The notes under the pieces are model-generated. The model searched no databases. It was not told the DNA's origin and was given only the letters and a program-made list of their open reading frames with translations. A DNA stretch of 64,000 nucleotides from Acetobacteraceae bacterium (lineage in GTDB: Bacteria > Pseudomonadota > Alphaproteobacteria > Acetobacterales > Acetobacteraceae), in NCBI GenBank assembly GCA_947371015.1, contig CANBNK010000002.1:47464-111463 (forward strand). The letters are read 5' to 3'. Made by a program: the position numbers and the translations under genes. Positions 1 to 8,143 of the stretch are shown piece by piece (positions within the stretch are counted from its first letter, which is position 1; each line of letters starts with the position of its first letter).

Positions 1-279
1 CTTTTCCAGGATGATCCCGCTGAAGCCGACGATCAGCGGCGACAGCAACAGCGCCCACCAATAGCCCAGCCCCGCCCAGGCCAGCAGCATCCAGGCGGCG
101 AAGGCGCCCATCATGAACTGCGCGCCATGGGTGAAGTTGATGATGTTCAGCAGCCCGAAGATCACCGCCAGCCCCAGCGAGAGCATGGCGTAGAACGCGC
201 CGTTGATCAGGCCAAGCAACAGCTGCCCGAACAGCAGGGGCGCGGGCACGCCGAGAATGGCCTCAATCGCATCGAGCAT
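1..279 (-). CDS. livH: Branched-chain amino acid ABC transporter permease LivH, partial (5' part only)
   Basis: Inner-membrane permease of a HAAT-family importer. Only the first 93 codons are inside the window; the gene runs off the left edge, so livM probably lies beyond. The ATG at 279 is preceded by an AAGGAG ribosome site about 10 bases upstream. The translation begins MLDAIEAILG and enters hydrophobic helices containing NGAFYAMLSLGLAVIFGLLN and NFTHGAQFMMGAF, the characteristic N-terminal region of LivH. It is the last visible gene of the minus-strand operon livG-livF-three binding proteins-livH. The substrate cannot be read from the sequence. Confidence 0.9.
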   Translation of the reverse strand, partial: MLDAIEAILGVPAPLLFGQLLLGLINGAFYAMLSLGLAVIFGLLNIINFTHGAQFMMGAFAAWMLLAWAGLGYWWALLLSPLIVGFSGIILEK

Positions 280-368
280 CGCGCTCCAACTCCTTCGCAA
301 GTCAATTCAACCACCCGGCCGACCACGGTGGCGGGACGCGGCCCGGGGTCGCCCCCGGGCCAGCGGGA

Positions 369-1589
369 TCAGCTACGGACCAGGCTGCAGTTGCCCTCGT
401 TCAGCGGGCGGAAGGCCTCGCCGGCCGGGGTGGTGCCCAGCAGCTTGTAGTAGTCGTAAGGGCCCTTGCTCTCCGCCGGGCTCTTCACTTCGAACAGGTA
501 GCTCGGGCACAGCTTGCGGCCGTCTACGCGGATGGTGCCGGCGCCGAAGGCGTCGTCATCGCAGGGAATGGCCTTCATGCGGTTGATCAGTTCGATGCCG
601 CTGGCCTTGGCTGCCGGCACGCCCATGTCCTTCACCGCCTTCAGGAAGTGCAGGGTCGCCGAGTAGTTGGCGATGCTCGCCATGTTCGGGTAGGAGCCGC
701 TCAGATGCGGCAGCAGCCGGCGCGTCACCGCGCGGGTGCGGTCGTTCAGGTCCCAGTAGAAGCTCTCGGTCAGTACCAGGCCCTGCGCGGTCTGCAGGCC
801 CAGCGCATGCACGTCGGCCAGGAACATCAGCAGCGCCGCCAGCTTGGTGCCGCGCCGGGTGATGCCGAACTCGGCGGCCTGCTTGATGCAGTTGATGGTG
901 TCGGCGCCGGCATTGGCCAGGCCGATAACCTTGGCGCGGCTGGACTGCGCCTGCACCAGGAAGGAGGAGAAGTCGCTTGTGGAGGGGAACGGGTAACGAA
1001 CTGCGCCCTTCACGTCGCCGCCGGCAGCCTTGACGAAGGCCGAGGTATCACGCTCCAGCGCATGGCCGAAGGCGTAGTCCGCGGTCAGGAAGAACCAGCT
1101 GTCGCCGCCCGCTTTCACCATGGCGGAGCCGGTGGACTTGGCCAGCATGTAGGTGTCGTACATCCAGTGCACGGTGGTGGCCTGGCAGGCGGACCCGGTC
1201 AGGTCCGAGGTCGCCGAGCCGGTGTTGATGTAGGCCTTGTTCTTTTCCTTGGCCACCTGCGCAACCGCCAGGCCGACCGAGGAGGTCGGCACGTCGAGGA
1301 TCAGGTCCACGCCCTGGTCATACCACTGCCGCGCCAGGCCGGCGCCGACATCCGGCTTGTTCTGGTGGTCGGCGTTGATGACTTCCACGTTGAAGCCCTG
1401 CGCGCCGAACTCAGCCACGGCCTGCTTGGTGCAGGCCACGCCGTAGGGGCCGCTGATGTCGCGGTACGGCCCCGACATGTCGTTCAACACGCCGATCCGG
1501 ATGGTATTGGCCTGCGCCCGAGCCCGCGAAAGCGGGGCAACGCCCATGGCGGCGCTGGCGGCGAGGACGGAACGGCGAGAAAACGACAT
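369..1589 (-). CDS. ABC transporter substrate-binding protein, HAAT type (third of three tandem paralogues)
   Basis: Periplasmic solute receptor of 406 residues in the Leu/Ile/Val-binding (Peripla_BP_6) family. I start it at the ATG at 1589 because AAGGAG lies 7 bases upstream and the protein then opens with a twin-arginine-like signal, MSFSRRSVLAA, with an ARA-type cleavage region near residue 26; a longer in-frame ORF adds 14 unlikely residues. The mature protein begins NTIRIGVLNDMSGPYRD, the usual first strand. Blocks such as ADYAFGHALERDT and QAAEFGITRRGTKLAALLMF are shared with the two upstream paralogues. A 20-bp gap separates it from the previous gene, so cotranscription is likely. The ligand is unknown. 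Confidence 0.9.
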   Translation of the reverse strand: MSFSRRSVLAASAAMGVAPLSRARAQANTIRIGVLNDMSGPYRDISGPYGVACTKQAVAEFGAQGFNVEVINADHQNKPDVGAGLARQWYDQGVDLILDVPTSSVGLAVAQVAKEKNKAYINTGSATSDLTGSACQATTVHWMYDTYMLAKSTGSAMVKAGGDSWFFLTADYAFGHALERDTSAFVKAAGGDVKGAVRYPFPSTSDFSSFLVQAQSSRAKVIGLANAGADTINCIKQAAEFGITRRGTKLAALLMFLADVHALGLQTAQGLVLTESFYWDLNDRTRAVTRRLLPHLSGSYPNMASIANYSATLHFLKAVKDMGVPAAKASGIELINRMKAIPCDDDAFGAGTIRVDGRKLCPSYLFEVKSPAESKGPYDYYKLLGTTPAGEAFRPLNEGNCSLVRS

Positions 1590-1609
1590 GGCGGTCTCCT
1601 TACTGAGGC

Positions 1610-2842
1610 TTAGCTGCGTACCAGGGCACAACCGCCCTGGTTGATCGGACGGAACGCTTCGCCGGCCGGGGTGGTGCCAAGCACCTTGTAGTAATCCCAG
1701 GGGCCCTTGCTCTCGGACGGCTTCTTCACCTCAAGCAGGTAGCTGGCGTGCAGCTTGCGGCCGTCCGGGCGGATGGTACCGGCGCCGAAGGCGTCGTCCA
1801 TCGTCGGCATCGCCTTCATGCGGTTCACCACCTCGACGCCGCCGGCGGCCTTGGCGGCGGCCACGCCCATATCCTTCACTGTCTTCAGGTAGTGCAGGGT
1901 GGCGCTGTAGCAGCCGGCATGGATCATGTTGGGGTACAGGTTCGGCATCTTCGGCAGCACGCGGCGGGTGAAGGCGCGCGTGGTCGCGTTCAGGTCCCAG
2001 TAGAAGGTCTCGGAACAGACCAGGCCCTGGCCGGTTTCCAGGCCGATGCTGTGGACATCGGTGATGAACATCAGCAGCGCCGCCAGCTTGGTGCCGCGCC
2101 GGGTGATGCCGAACTCGGCAGCCTGCTTCACGCAGTTGATGGTGTCGCTGCCCGCATTGGCGAAGCCGATGACCTTGGCGCGCGACGCCTGGGCCTGGGT
2201 CAGGAAGGCGGCGAAATCCGTGGTGCCCGGGAACGGCGTGCGCACCGCCCCCAGGATACGCCCGCCGGCCGCCTTGACGAAGTCGCCGGTGTCACGCTCC
2301 AGGGCATGGCCGAAGGCGTAGTCCGCGGTGATGAAGAACCAGGTGTCGCCGCCCGCCGCCACGGTGGCGCCGCCGGTGGTGCGCGCCAGCTGGTAGGTGT
2401 CATAGGCCCAGTGCACGGCCGAGGGGCTGCACTGCGCGCCGGTCAGGTCGGACGTCGCCGAGCCGACATTGATGGCGACCTTGTTCTTCTCGCGCGAGAC
2501 ATTCTGCACCGCCAGCCCGACCGAGGAGGTCGGGATGTCCAGGATCATGTCCACGCCCTGGTCGTACCACTGCCGCGCCAGTGCCACGCCGACATCTGGC
2601 TTGTTCTGGTGGTCGGCCGCGATCAGTTCGACGTTGAAGCCCTGGGCGCCGAACTCCTCGATCGCCTGGCGCGCGCAGGCAACGGAACCCGGGCCAGTGT
2701 TGTCCTTGTAGGTGCCGGACTGGTCATTCATCACACCAATACGGATGGTGTTGCCAGCCTGAGCGCGGGCCAGGTGCGGCAGGCTGGAGCCAATGGAGGT
2801 GACCGCGAAGGCACCCAGCATCGAACGGCGTGACATCGTCAT
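1610..2842 (-). CDS. ABC transporter substrate-binding protein, HAAT type (second of three tandem paralogues)
   Basis: Periplasmic binding protein of 410 residues. The start MTMSRRSMLGAF at 2842 has GGGGA about 8 bases upstream; a second ATG two codons later is also possible. The signal peptide carries paired arginines followed by a hydrophobic stretch ending ARAQA, consistent with Tat or Sec export. The mature N terminus NTIRIGVMNDQSGTYKD and the conserved NAGSDTINCVKQAAEFG region place it in Peripla_BP_6. It resembles its neighbours over the whole length, which indicates local duplication. It probably feeds the LivH/LivG/LivF system of the same operon. Confidence 0.9.
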   Translation of the reverse strand: MTMSRRSMLGAFAVTSIGSSLPHLARAQAGNTIRIGVMNDQSGTYKDNTGPGSVACARQAIEEFGAQGFNVELIAADHQNKPDVGVALARQWYDQGVDMILDIPTSSVGLAVQNVSREKNKVAINVGSATSDLTGAQCSPSAVHWAYDTYQLARTTGGATVAAGGDTWFFITADYAFGHALERDTGDFVKAAGGRILGAVRTPFPGTTDFAAFLTQAQASRAKVIGFANAGSDTINCVKQAAEFGITRRGTKLAALLMFITDVHSIGLETGQGLVCSETFYWDLNATTRAFTRRVLPKMPNLYPNMIHAGCYSATLHYLKTVKDMGVAAAKAAGGVEVVNRMKAMPTMDDAFGAGTIRPDGRKLHASYLLEVKKPSESKGPWDYYKVLGTTPAGEAFRPINQGGCALVRS

Positions 2843-2898
2843 CTTGGTGGTCCCCAGGTTTGCGCCCGCTTCTGCGGGTCGCGCTTGGTTGGCGTGGT

Positions 2899-4134
2899 TC
2901 AGGCGGGAATCAGGCTGCAGCCACCGGCGGCCAGAGGACGGAACGCCTCGTTGGTCGGGGTGGTACCCAGCAGCTTGTAGTAGTCCCAGGCATGCTTGCT
3001 CTCTTCGGGCTTCTTCACCTCGAACAGGTAGGCCGGGTGAATCTTGCGACCGTCGGCGCGGATGCTGCCCTGGCCGAAGCAGTCGTCGCTGGTCGGCAGC
3101 GCCTTCATGCGGTTCACCGCCTCCACGCCGCTGGCCTTGGCGGCGGCCACGCCCATCGCCTTCACCGCCTTCAGGTAGTGCAGCGTCCCGGCGTAGCAGC
3201 CGGCCTGGGTCATGGTCGGATAGATCGCGCCCATGTTCGGCCGCACCTTGGCGGTGAAGCGGCGGGTCGCCTCGTTCATGTCCCAGTAGAAGGTCTCGGT
3301 GCAGACTAGGCCATTGGCGGTGGCCAGCCCCAGCGAATGCACATCGGTCAGGAACATCAGCAGCGCCGCCAGCTTGGTGCCGCGGCGCGTGATGCCGAAC
3401 TCGGCCGCCTGCTTGATGCAGTTGATGGTGTCGGTGCCGGCATTGGCGAAGCCGATGACCTTGGCGCGCGACGCCTGCGCCTGCACCAGGAAGCTGGAGA
3501 AATCCGTGGTGCCCGGGAAGGGCGAGCGCACCGCGCCCAGTACCCGGCCGCCGGCTTCCTTGACGAAATTGCCGGTGTCGCGTTCCAACGCGTGGCCGAA
3601 GGCGTAGTCCGCGGTGATGAAATACCAGCTGTCGCCGCCGGCCTTCACCATGGCGGCGCCGGTGGAATGCGCCAGCATCCAGGTGTCATAGGTCCAGTGC
3701 ACCGTGTTGGGCGAGCACTTCGCCCCGGTGAGGTCCGACGTCGCCGCGCCGCTGTTGATGTGGACCTTGTTCTTCTCGCGGCAGATGTCGTTCACCGCCA
3801 GCGCCACCGAGGAAGTGGTCACATCCAGCAGCACATCCACGCCAGACTGGTCGATCCATTGCCGGGCGATGTTGCTGCCGACATCCGGCTTGTTCTGATG
3901 GTCGGCGTGCAGCACTTCGACGTTGAAGCCCTGGTTGCCGAAATCCGCCACTGCCTGGCGCGCGCAGACCGCCGCGGTTTCGCCGGCGATGTCCCGGTAC
4001 ATGCCCGAGCCATCGTTCAGCACACCGATCTTGATGGTATTGGCCGCCTGGGCGCGGGCGCTGCGGAACGGCAGGCCACCCAGCGCCGGCAAGATCGCGG
4101 CGGCACCCAGCAGGCTGCGACGATCAAGCGCCAT
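2899..4134 (-). CDS. ABC transporter substrate-binding protein, HAAT type (first of three tandem paralogues)
   Basis: Periplasmic receptor of 411 residues. The ATG at 4134 is favoured over one six codons earlier because GGAGAGAG precedes it at normal spacing and it gives a clean signal, MALDRRSLLGAAAIL, with a twin-arginine pair. After ARAQA the mature protein starts NTIKIGVLNDGSGMYRD. The blocks ADYAFGHALERDTGNF and FGITRRGTKLAALLMF are nearly the same in all three paralogues. It follows livF after only 14 bp and is presumably translated from the livGF message. The ligand is not evident. Confidence 0.9.
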   Translation of the reverse strand: MALDRRSLLGAAAILPALGGLPFRSARAQAANTIKIGVLNDGSGMYRDIAGETAAVCARQAVADFGNQGFNVEVLHADHQNKPDVGSNIARQWIDQSGVDVLLDVTTSSVALAVNDICREKNKVHINSGAATSDLTGAKCSPNTVHWTYDTWMLAHSTGAAMVKAGGDSWYFITADYAFGHALERDTGNFVKEAGGRVLGAVRSPFPGTTDFSSFLVQAQASRAKVIGFANAGTDTINCIKQAAEFGITRRGTKLAALLMFLTDVHSLGLATANGLVCTETFYWDMNEATRRFTAKVRPNMGAIYPTMTQAGCYAGTLHYLKAVKAMGVAAAKASGVEAVNRMKALPTSDDCFGQGSIRADGRKIHPAYLFEVKKPEESKHAWDYYKLLGTTPTNEAFRPLAAGGCSLIPA

Positions 4135-4148
4135 GCTCTCTCTCCATC

Positions 4149-4853
4149 TCAAACGCCAAGGTACTGGTGCAGCCGGTCCAGCGAACCGAGCAACTCGTCA
4201 TTGCCGACCATGTCCACCACGCGGCCATGCTCCATGACATAATGGCGGTCCGCCACGGTCTGGGCGAAGCGGAAGTTCTGCTCCACCAGCAGCACAGTAA
4301 AGCCGCGCGACTTGATCTCGCGGATCATGGCGCCGATCTGCTGCACGATGACGGGTGCCAGGCCCTCGGTCGGCTCATCCAGCAGCAGCAGCTTGGCGCC
4401 GGTGCGCAGGATGCGCGCAATGGCCAGCATCTGCTGTTCGCCGCCCGAAAGCTTGGTGCCCTGGCTGCCAGCGCGTTCCTTCAGGTTGGGGAACAGCTTG
4501 TAGATGGTGTCCAGGTCCAGCCCACCCTCGGCCACCACCGGGGGCAGCATCAGGTTCTCGGTTACGTTCAGGCTGGCGAAGATACCGCGTTCTTCCGGGC
4601 AATAGCCAATGCCGGTGCGCGCGATCAGGTCCGGCCGCAGCCCCACCATCTCCCGCCCATTGTAGCGGATGCTGCCCTTCCGGCGCCCCACCAGGCCCAT
4701 GATCGCCCGCAGCGTCGTGGTCTTGCCGGCGCCATTGCGGCCAAGCAGCGTCACCACCTCGCCCGGATGCACCTCCAGCCCGACGCCGTGCAGGATGTGG
4801 CTTTCGCCGTACCAAGCCTCGAGGTCCTTGATGTCGAGCAGCGGGCTAGACAT
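4149..4853 (-). CDS. livF: ABC transporter ATP-binding protein LivF
   Basis: Cytoplasmic ATPase of 234 residues driving a HAAT importer. Walker A is GRNGAGKTT near residue 40, the signature is LSGGEQQMLAIARIL, and Walker B is LLLLDEPTEGLAP, the LivF form of the motif, followed by the H-loop-equivalent LLVEQNF. The ATG at 4853 overlaps the end of livG by 8 bases; a TTG two codons upstream is an alternative start. All nucleotide-binding elements are intact, so it should be functional. Its position between livG and three receptor genes marks a single transport operon. Confidence 0.95.
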   Translation of the reverse strand: MSSPLLDIKDLEAWYGESHILHGVGLEVHPGEVVTLLGRNGAGKTTTLRAIMGLVGRRKGSIRYNGREMVGLRPDLIARTGIGYCPEERGIFASLNVTENLMLPPVVAEGGLDLDTIYKLFPNLKERAGSQGTKLSGGEQQMLAIARILRTGAKLLLLDEPTEGLAPVIVQQIGAMIREIKSRGFTVLLVEQNFRFAQTVADRHYVMEHGRVVDMVGNDELLGSLDRLHQYLGV

Positions 4854-5622
4854 GCGCAACAGCCCCCGAAGTCGCCGGATCGGTGCCGAGATAGGCGGCG
4901 ATCACCTCCGGATTGGCGGAGACGCTGGCGTAGTCGCCCTCGGCCAGCACCTGGCCGCGCGCGAGCACGGTGATGCGATCGCACAGGCCTTGGACAACCT
5001 TCAAATTATGCTCCACCAGCAGCACGGTGCGACCGACCGCAACGCGCTTCACCAACGCCACGATCCGATCCACGTCGTCATGCGTCATGCCGGCCGTCGG
5101 TTCGTCCAGCAGCATCATCTCAGGGTCCATCGCCAAGGTGGTGGCGATCTCCAGCGCGCGCTTGCGGCCATAGGGCAGGCTGCCGGCCAGCTCGCTCACG
5201 TAGTCGGTCAGGCCGACCTCTCCCAGCAGTTGCATGGCCCGGTCGTCATACTGCCGCAGCAGCGATTCGCTGCGCCAGAAGTCGAAGCTGCCGCCGCGTT
5301 GCCGCTGCAGCGCCACGCGTACGTTTTCCAGCACCGTGATGTGCGGGAACACCGCCGAGATCTGGAAGCTTCGGATCAACCCCAGCCTGGCCACCTGGGC
5401 CGGCTTCATGCGGGTGATGTCGCGACCATTATAGGTAATCTTGCCGCGCGTCGGCGGCAGGAAGTTGGTCAGCAGGTTGAAACAGGTGGTCTTGCCGGCG
5501 CCGTTGGGGCCGATAAGCGCATGGATGCTGCCGCGCTGGACCTTCAGCGCCACGTCGCTCACCGCGACGAAGCCCCGAAACTCCTTGGTCAGTCCTTCGG
5601 TTTCCAGGATGGTGTCTGACAC
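4846..5622 (-). CDS. livG: ABC transporter ATP-binding protein LivG
   Basis: Cytoplasmic ATPase of 258 residues, partner of LivF. Walker A is GPNGAGKTTCFN near residue 37, the signature region is LPYGRKRALEIATTL (LivG proteins usually show this reduced LAYG/LPYG form), and Walker B is MMLLDEPTAGM, followed by VLLVEHNL. The start is GTG at 5622 with GGGGAG about 11 bases upstream; no better ATG gives the conserved N terminus ILETEGLTKEF. It is the first gene of the operon, with about 167 bp of noncoding DNA upstream that should hold the promoter. I could not identify clear -35/-10 boxes there. Confidence 0.95.
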   Translation of the reverse strand: MSDTILETEGLTKEFRGFVAVSDVALKVQRGSIHALIGPNGAGKTTCFNLLTNFLPPTRGKITYNGRDITRMKPAQVARLGLIRSFQISAVFPHITVLENVRVALQRQRGGSFDFWRSESLLRQYDDRAMQLLGEVGLTDYVSELAGSLPYGRKRALEIATTLAMDPEMMLLDEPTAGMTHDDVDRIVALVKRVAVGRTVLLVEHNLKVVQGLCDRITVLARGQVLAEGDYASVSANPEVIAAYLGTDPATSGAVAHV

Positions 5623-5789
5623 CCGGATCGCTCTCCCCAGTCACGGCCTGCCTGGTTGAGGCAATGGCAGCCGTCGTTGGAGCTAGGTATGGCCGGGGCG
5701 CAGGCGGGATGCAAGGCCAGCGCATGGCTTCCGGCGGCCTTTATGCTTGTGAACCCCAGTACAGAATTGACCGCGTGTAGCGGGGCTGC

Positions 5790-6374
5790 CTAACGCAACC
5801 CATCCTTGCCTTCTATCTGGGCAATCGTCAGCCCACCGATGCGGGGCAACGGCCTTCCGCCCACGGTCAAGGCAACGCAGACCAGGATCTCATCGGCCCG
5901 CGGCGCGTCCGGCACCCGCGCTTCCATCGCGTCGAAGTGGCTGCGCACGAAGGCGGCATCCTTGTGGCCCAGCGGCACGTCGATGGCGGTGCCCGGCCCG
6001 CCCGACTTCTTCGCCGAGGGAATCAGCGCCGCGCCGCCGCCCAGCGCCGCCCGCACCGGTGCGCCCATCTTTGGGTGCAGCAGCGCGGCGGCGTGCTCCA
6101 ACTCGCCATTCTCCCCGACCACGGCGGCCTTGCCGTAGCTCTCCACCGCCCTCCCCGGCACGCCCAGCGCGGCAATGGCGCGCGCAACCAGCAGGGCGCC
6201 CAACTCCTCGCCCTGCGCCACCAGCTCGGCCAGGTCTTCCTGGTAGCGTCCAGCGAAGGGGTTGCGGATGACGGCGCAGGCCACCGCCCGGCGAATCGGC
6301 GGGGAAACGGTGCGCCCCATCTCCAGGTGGGTCTCGTCCAGCAGCGTCACCAGCTTGCGGATCATGGCGGGCAT
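5790..6374 (-). CDS. Amino acid synthesis (AA_synth/DUF1185) family protein
   Basis: A 194-residue soluble protein matching the poorly characterised AA_synth/DUF1185 family. Conserved-looking blocks are AVIRNPFAGRYQEDL (residues 34-48), GELEHAAALLHPKMG and GGGAALIPSAKKSGGPG, ending with an EILVCVALTVGGRPLPRIGG segment. No signal peptide or membrane helix is visible. The start at 6374 has GGAGCG upstream. It lies 15 bp downstream of the enamidase-like gene and is presumably cotranscribed. Its placement in the heterocycle cluster suggests a catabolic rather than biosynthetic role, but the actual reaction is unknown and I do not assign one. Confidence 0.8.
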   Translation of the reverse strand: MPAMIRKLVTLLDETHLEMGRTVSPPIRRAVACAVIRNPFAGRYQEDLAELVAQGEELGALLVARAIAALGVPGRAVESYGKAAVVGENGELEHAAALLHPKMGAPVRAALGGGAALIPSAKKSGGPGTAIDVPLGHKDAAFVRSHFDAMEARVPDAPRADEILVCVALTVGGRPLPRIGGLTIAQIEGKDGLR

Positions 6375-6389
6375 CGGTGGCGCTCCTCT

Positions 6390-7589
6390 CTAATGCTTAA
6401 GCAGTTCGGGCACGCGCTCGGCCGGGGGCGTGTTGCGGCTTCGCCCACAGCGCACGGCGCCATCGATCATCACCATGCCGACCCCCGGGATATCGCCCAG
6501 CTCGATGCTGTGCAGCATGTCCCGCCCGGCGGAATGCTGCGCGCGGTCCAGGAAGACCAGGTCGGCGGCGCGGCCCACTTCCAGCAGCCCGCCATCCAGG
6601 TTGCGGATTCGCGCGGTATTGCCGGTGGCCAGGGCAATGGCCTGCGCTGCAGGTATACGCCCGAAGCCGGCCAGCAGCGAGATCAGCCGCAGGATGCCCA
6701 GCGGCTGCACCCCGGACCCCGCCGGGCTGTCGGTGCCCAGGATGACTCGCCCCAGCACGCCCAAATCCCGCGCCGCCTGCACCGCGGCCACCGCCACCCG
6801 CTCATTGCCGTTGTGGACAATCTCGATCGCGCGGCTGCTGCGCTCGCACAGCTCGCAGACATGCGCTTCCGACAGGCTGGTATGCCCACCATTGATATGG
6901 CCGATGATGTCGGCATCAGCTTCCAGCACGGTGTCCTTGTCGATGTAGCCGCTGCCGGGAACGCTGGGGCCGCCGGTATGGATGGTGCTCTGGATGCCGT
7001 GCTTGCGCGCCCAGCCGATCATCTCCCGCGCCTCGTAGCCGGCCTTGACGCTCCCCAGGCCAACCTCCCCCAGCAGGGTCACGCCGGCGGCGGCCAGCTC
7101 GGCGAAATCGGCCTCCACCATGCCCTTCTCCAGCACCGGGGCGCCGGCGATCACCTTCACCCCGGCGGGGCGGGCGTTGGAAAAGGCGCGCTGCGCGGTG
7201 ATGGCCAGCGCCTTCAGGCCCACGATGTCCTTCGGCCGTCCGGGCAGATGCACCTCCCCGGCGCTCACCATGGTGGTGACCCCACCATGCAGGAAGCTCT
7301 CGATCCAACCCATCTGGTTCTGCCGCGGGGTCCAATCGCCGAACACCGGATGGACATGGCTGTCGATCAGCCCCGGCGCCACGGCGCAGCCATGCGCGTC
7401 GATCACCATGTCGAACGGCCCATGCGCGATCAGCTCATGCCCACGGCCGAGCGCGGCGATCACGCCGTCCTGGATCACCAGCGCATCCGCCTCCAGCAGC
7501 GGCCGGTCCACATCGCCCGAGAGCATCAGCCCGGCATTGCGCACCAGGGTGCGGCCCTGCTGCGGGCCGGCGGTTGGTTCCAGCGCCAT
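6390..7589 (-). CDS. ena: Enamidase-like amidohydrolase (6-oxo-1,4,5,6-tetrahydronicotinate hydrolase type)
   Basis: A 399-residue amidohydrolase that I recognise as close to enamidase of Eubacterium barkeri, which opens the ring of 1,4,5,6-tetrahydro-6-oxonicotinate to give ammonia and 2-formylglutarate. Shared blocks from memory include FLHGGVTTMVSAGEVHLPGR (about residues 99-118), NARPAGVKV, LLGEVGLGSVK, IHTGGPSVPGS, GHINGG and RSRNTPPAER. Candidate metal ligands are H78 and H80 (DSHVH), H204, H231 and D287 (GTDSP). The ATG at 7589 has AAGGAG 8 bases upstream. It is divergent from the MarR gene and next to an AA_synth gene. The substrate could be a related cyclic enamide. Confidence 0.85.
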   Translation of the reverse strand: MALEPTAGPQQGRTLVRNAGLMLSGDVDRPLLEADALVIQDGVIAALGRGHELIAHGPFDMVIDAHGCAVAPGLIDSHVHPVFGDWTPRQNQMGWIESFLHGGVTTMVSAGEVHLPGRPKDIVGLKALAITAQRAFSNARPAGVKVIAGAPVLEKGMVEADFAELAAAGVTLLGEVGLGSVKAGYEAREMIGWARKHGIQSTIHTGGPSVPGSGYIDKDTVLEADADIIGHINGGHTSLSEAHVCELCERSSRAIEIVHNGNERVAVAAVQAARDLGVLGRVILGTDSPAGSGVQPLGILRLISLLAGFGRIPAAQAIALATGNTARIRNLDGGLLEVGRAADLVFLDRAQHSAGRDMLHSIELGDIPGVGMVMIDGAVRCGRSRNTPPAERVPELLKH

Positions 7590-7605
7590 GGGTCGGGTCT
7601 CCTTC

Positions 7606-7646
7606 AGCCTCAATGCTAGCCTCGGGCCGACCGTAAGCCTAGAAAC
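7606..7646. promoter_or_regulatory. Candidate MarR operator region between the divergent enamidase and marR genes
   Basis: The 62-bp divergent spacer contains three direct AGCCT units at 7606-7610, 7618-7622 and 7636-7640. The last lies in TAAGCCTAGAAAC (7634-7646), which closely matches TTAGCCTGCAAAC (8115-8127) upstream of the hydroxylase operon. MarR proteins commonly bind their own divergent promoter; assigning these repeats as the operator is inference. Confidence 0.4.
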
Positions 7647-7651
7647 GAAGC

Positions 7652-8083
7652 ATGGGAACGTCCCCCGCCCCCGACTACCAGCTGGAAGACCAGGTCGGCC
7701 ACCTGCTGCGGCGCGCCTACCAGCGCCACCTGGCGCTGTTCCAGGGCATCATGGGGGAGGACGGGCCGACCTCCATGCAGTTCGCCGCGCTGGTCACGCT
7801 GTGGCGCCAGGGGCCGCTCTCGCAGAACCTGCTGGGCCGCGGCCTGGCGATGGACCCGCCGACGGTGAAGGGCGTGGTCGCCCGACTGATGGCGCGCGGC
7901 TGGGTCACCCGCCACCGCGACCCCGCCGATGCCCGGCTGCTGCGGGTGGCGCTGACGCCGGCCGCCGAGGCCGCCCTGCCCGGCTGGGTGGAGAAGGCCC
8001 GCGGCATCACCGCCGCCACGCTCGCGCCGCTCGGCCCGGCCGATGCCGCGCGGGTCGGCACGCTGCTGCGCCGGATGGAATAG
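7652..8083 (+). CDS. MarR family transcriptional regulator
   Basis: A 143-residue winged-helix regulator. Residues 25-80 contain the helix-turn-helix region (LGRGLAMDPPTVKGVVARL), followed by the wing with the typical TRHRDPADARLLRVALT sequence, and a C-terminal dimerisation helix. It stands between the divergently read enamidase/AA_synth genes and the molybdenum hydroxylase operon, so it is the probable local regulator. In Pseudomonas the MarR-type NicR controls aerobic nicotinate genes, which is a functional analogy only. Repeated AGCCT motifs in both flanking spacers are candidate binding sites. The effector may be a pathway intermediate. Confidence 0.9.
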   Translation: MGTSPAPDYQLEDQVGHLLRRAYQRHLALFQGIMGEDGPTSMQFAALVTLWRQGPLSQNLLGRGLAMDPPTVKGVVARLMARGWVTRHRDPADARLLRVALTPAAEAALPGWVEKARGITAATLAPLGPADAARVGTLLRRME

Positions 8084-8099
8084 ACTTGGCGGGGTGCCG

Positions 8100-8127
8100 G
8101 CAGGCTGGCTATCGTTAGCCTGCAAAC
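8100..8127. promoter_or_regulatory. Candidate operator upstream of the Mo hydroxylase operon (inverted repeat GCAGGCT-n10-AGCCTGC)
   Basis: A perfect 7-bp inverted repeat (8100-8106 and 8117-8123) encloses a second one, GGCTA-TCGT-TAGCC (8107-8120). The right half continues as TTAGCCTGCAAAC, which recurs with few changes in the marR spacer. It ends 16 bp before the ATG of the FAD subunit gene. Its role as MarR binding site is inferred from position and recurrence. Confidence 0.45.
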
Positions 8128-8143
8128 AATCGGCTGCCCCAGC

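Noticed and set aside
5623..5789. A defined sigma-70 promoter for livG
   Set aside because: No -35/-10 pair with acceptable spacing could be chosen with confidence.
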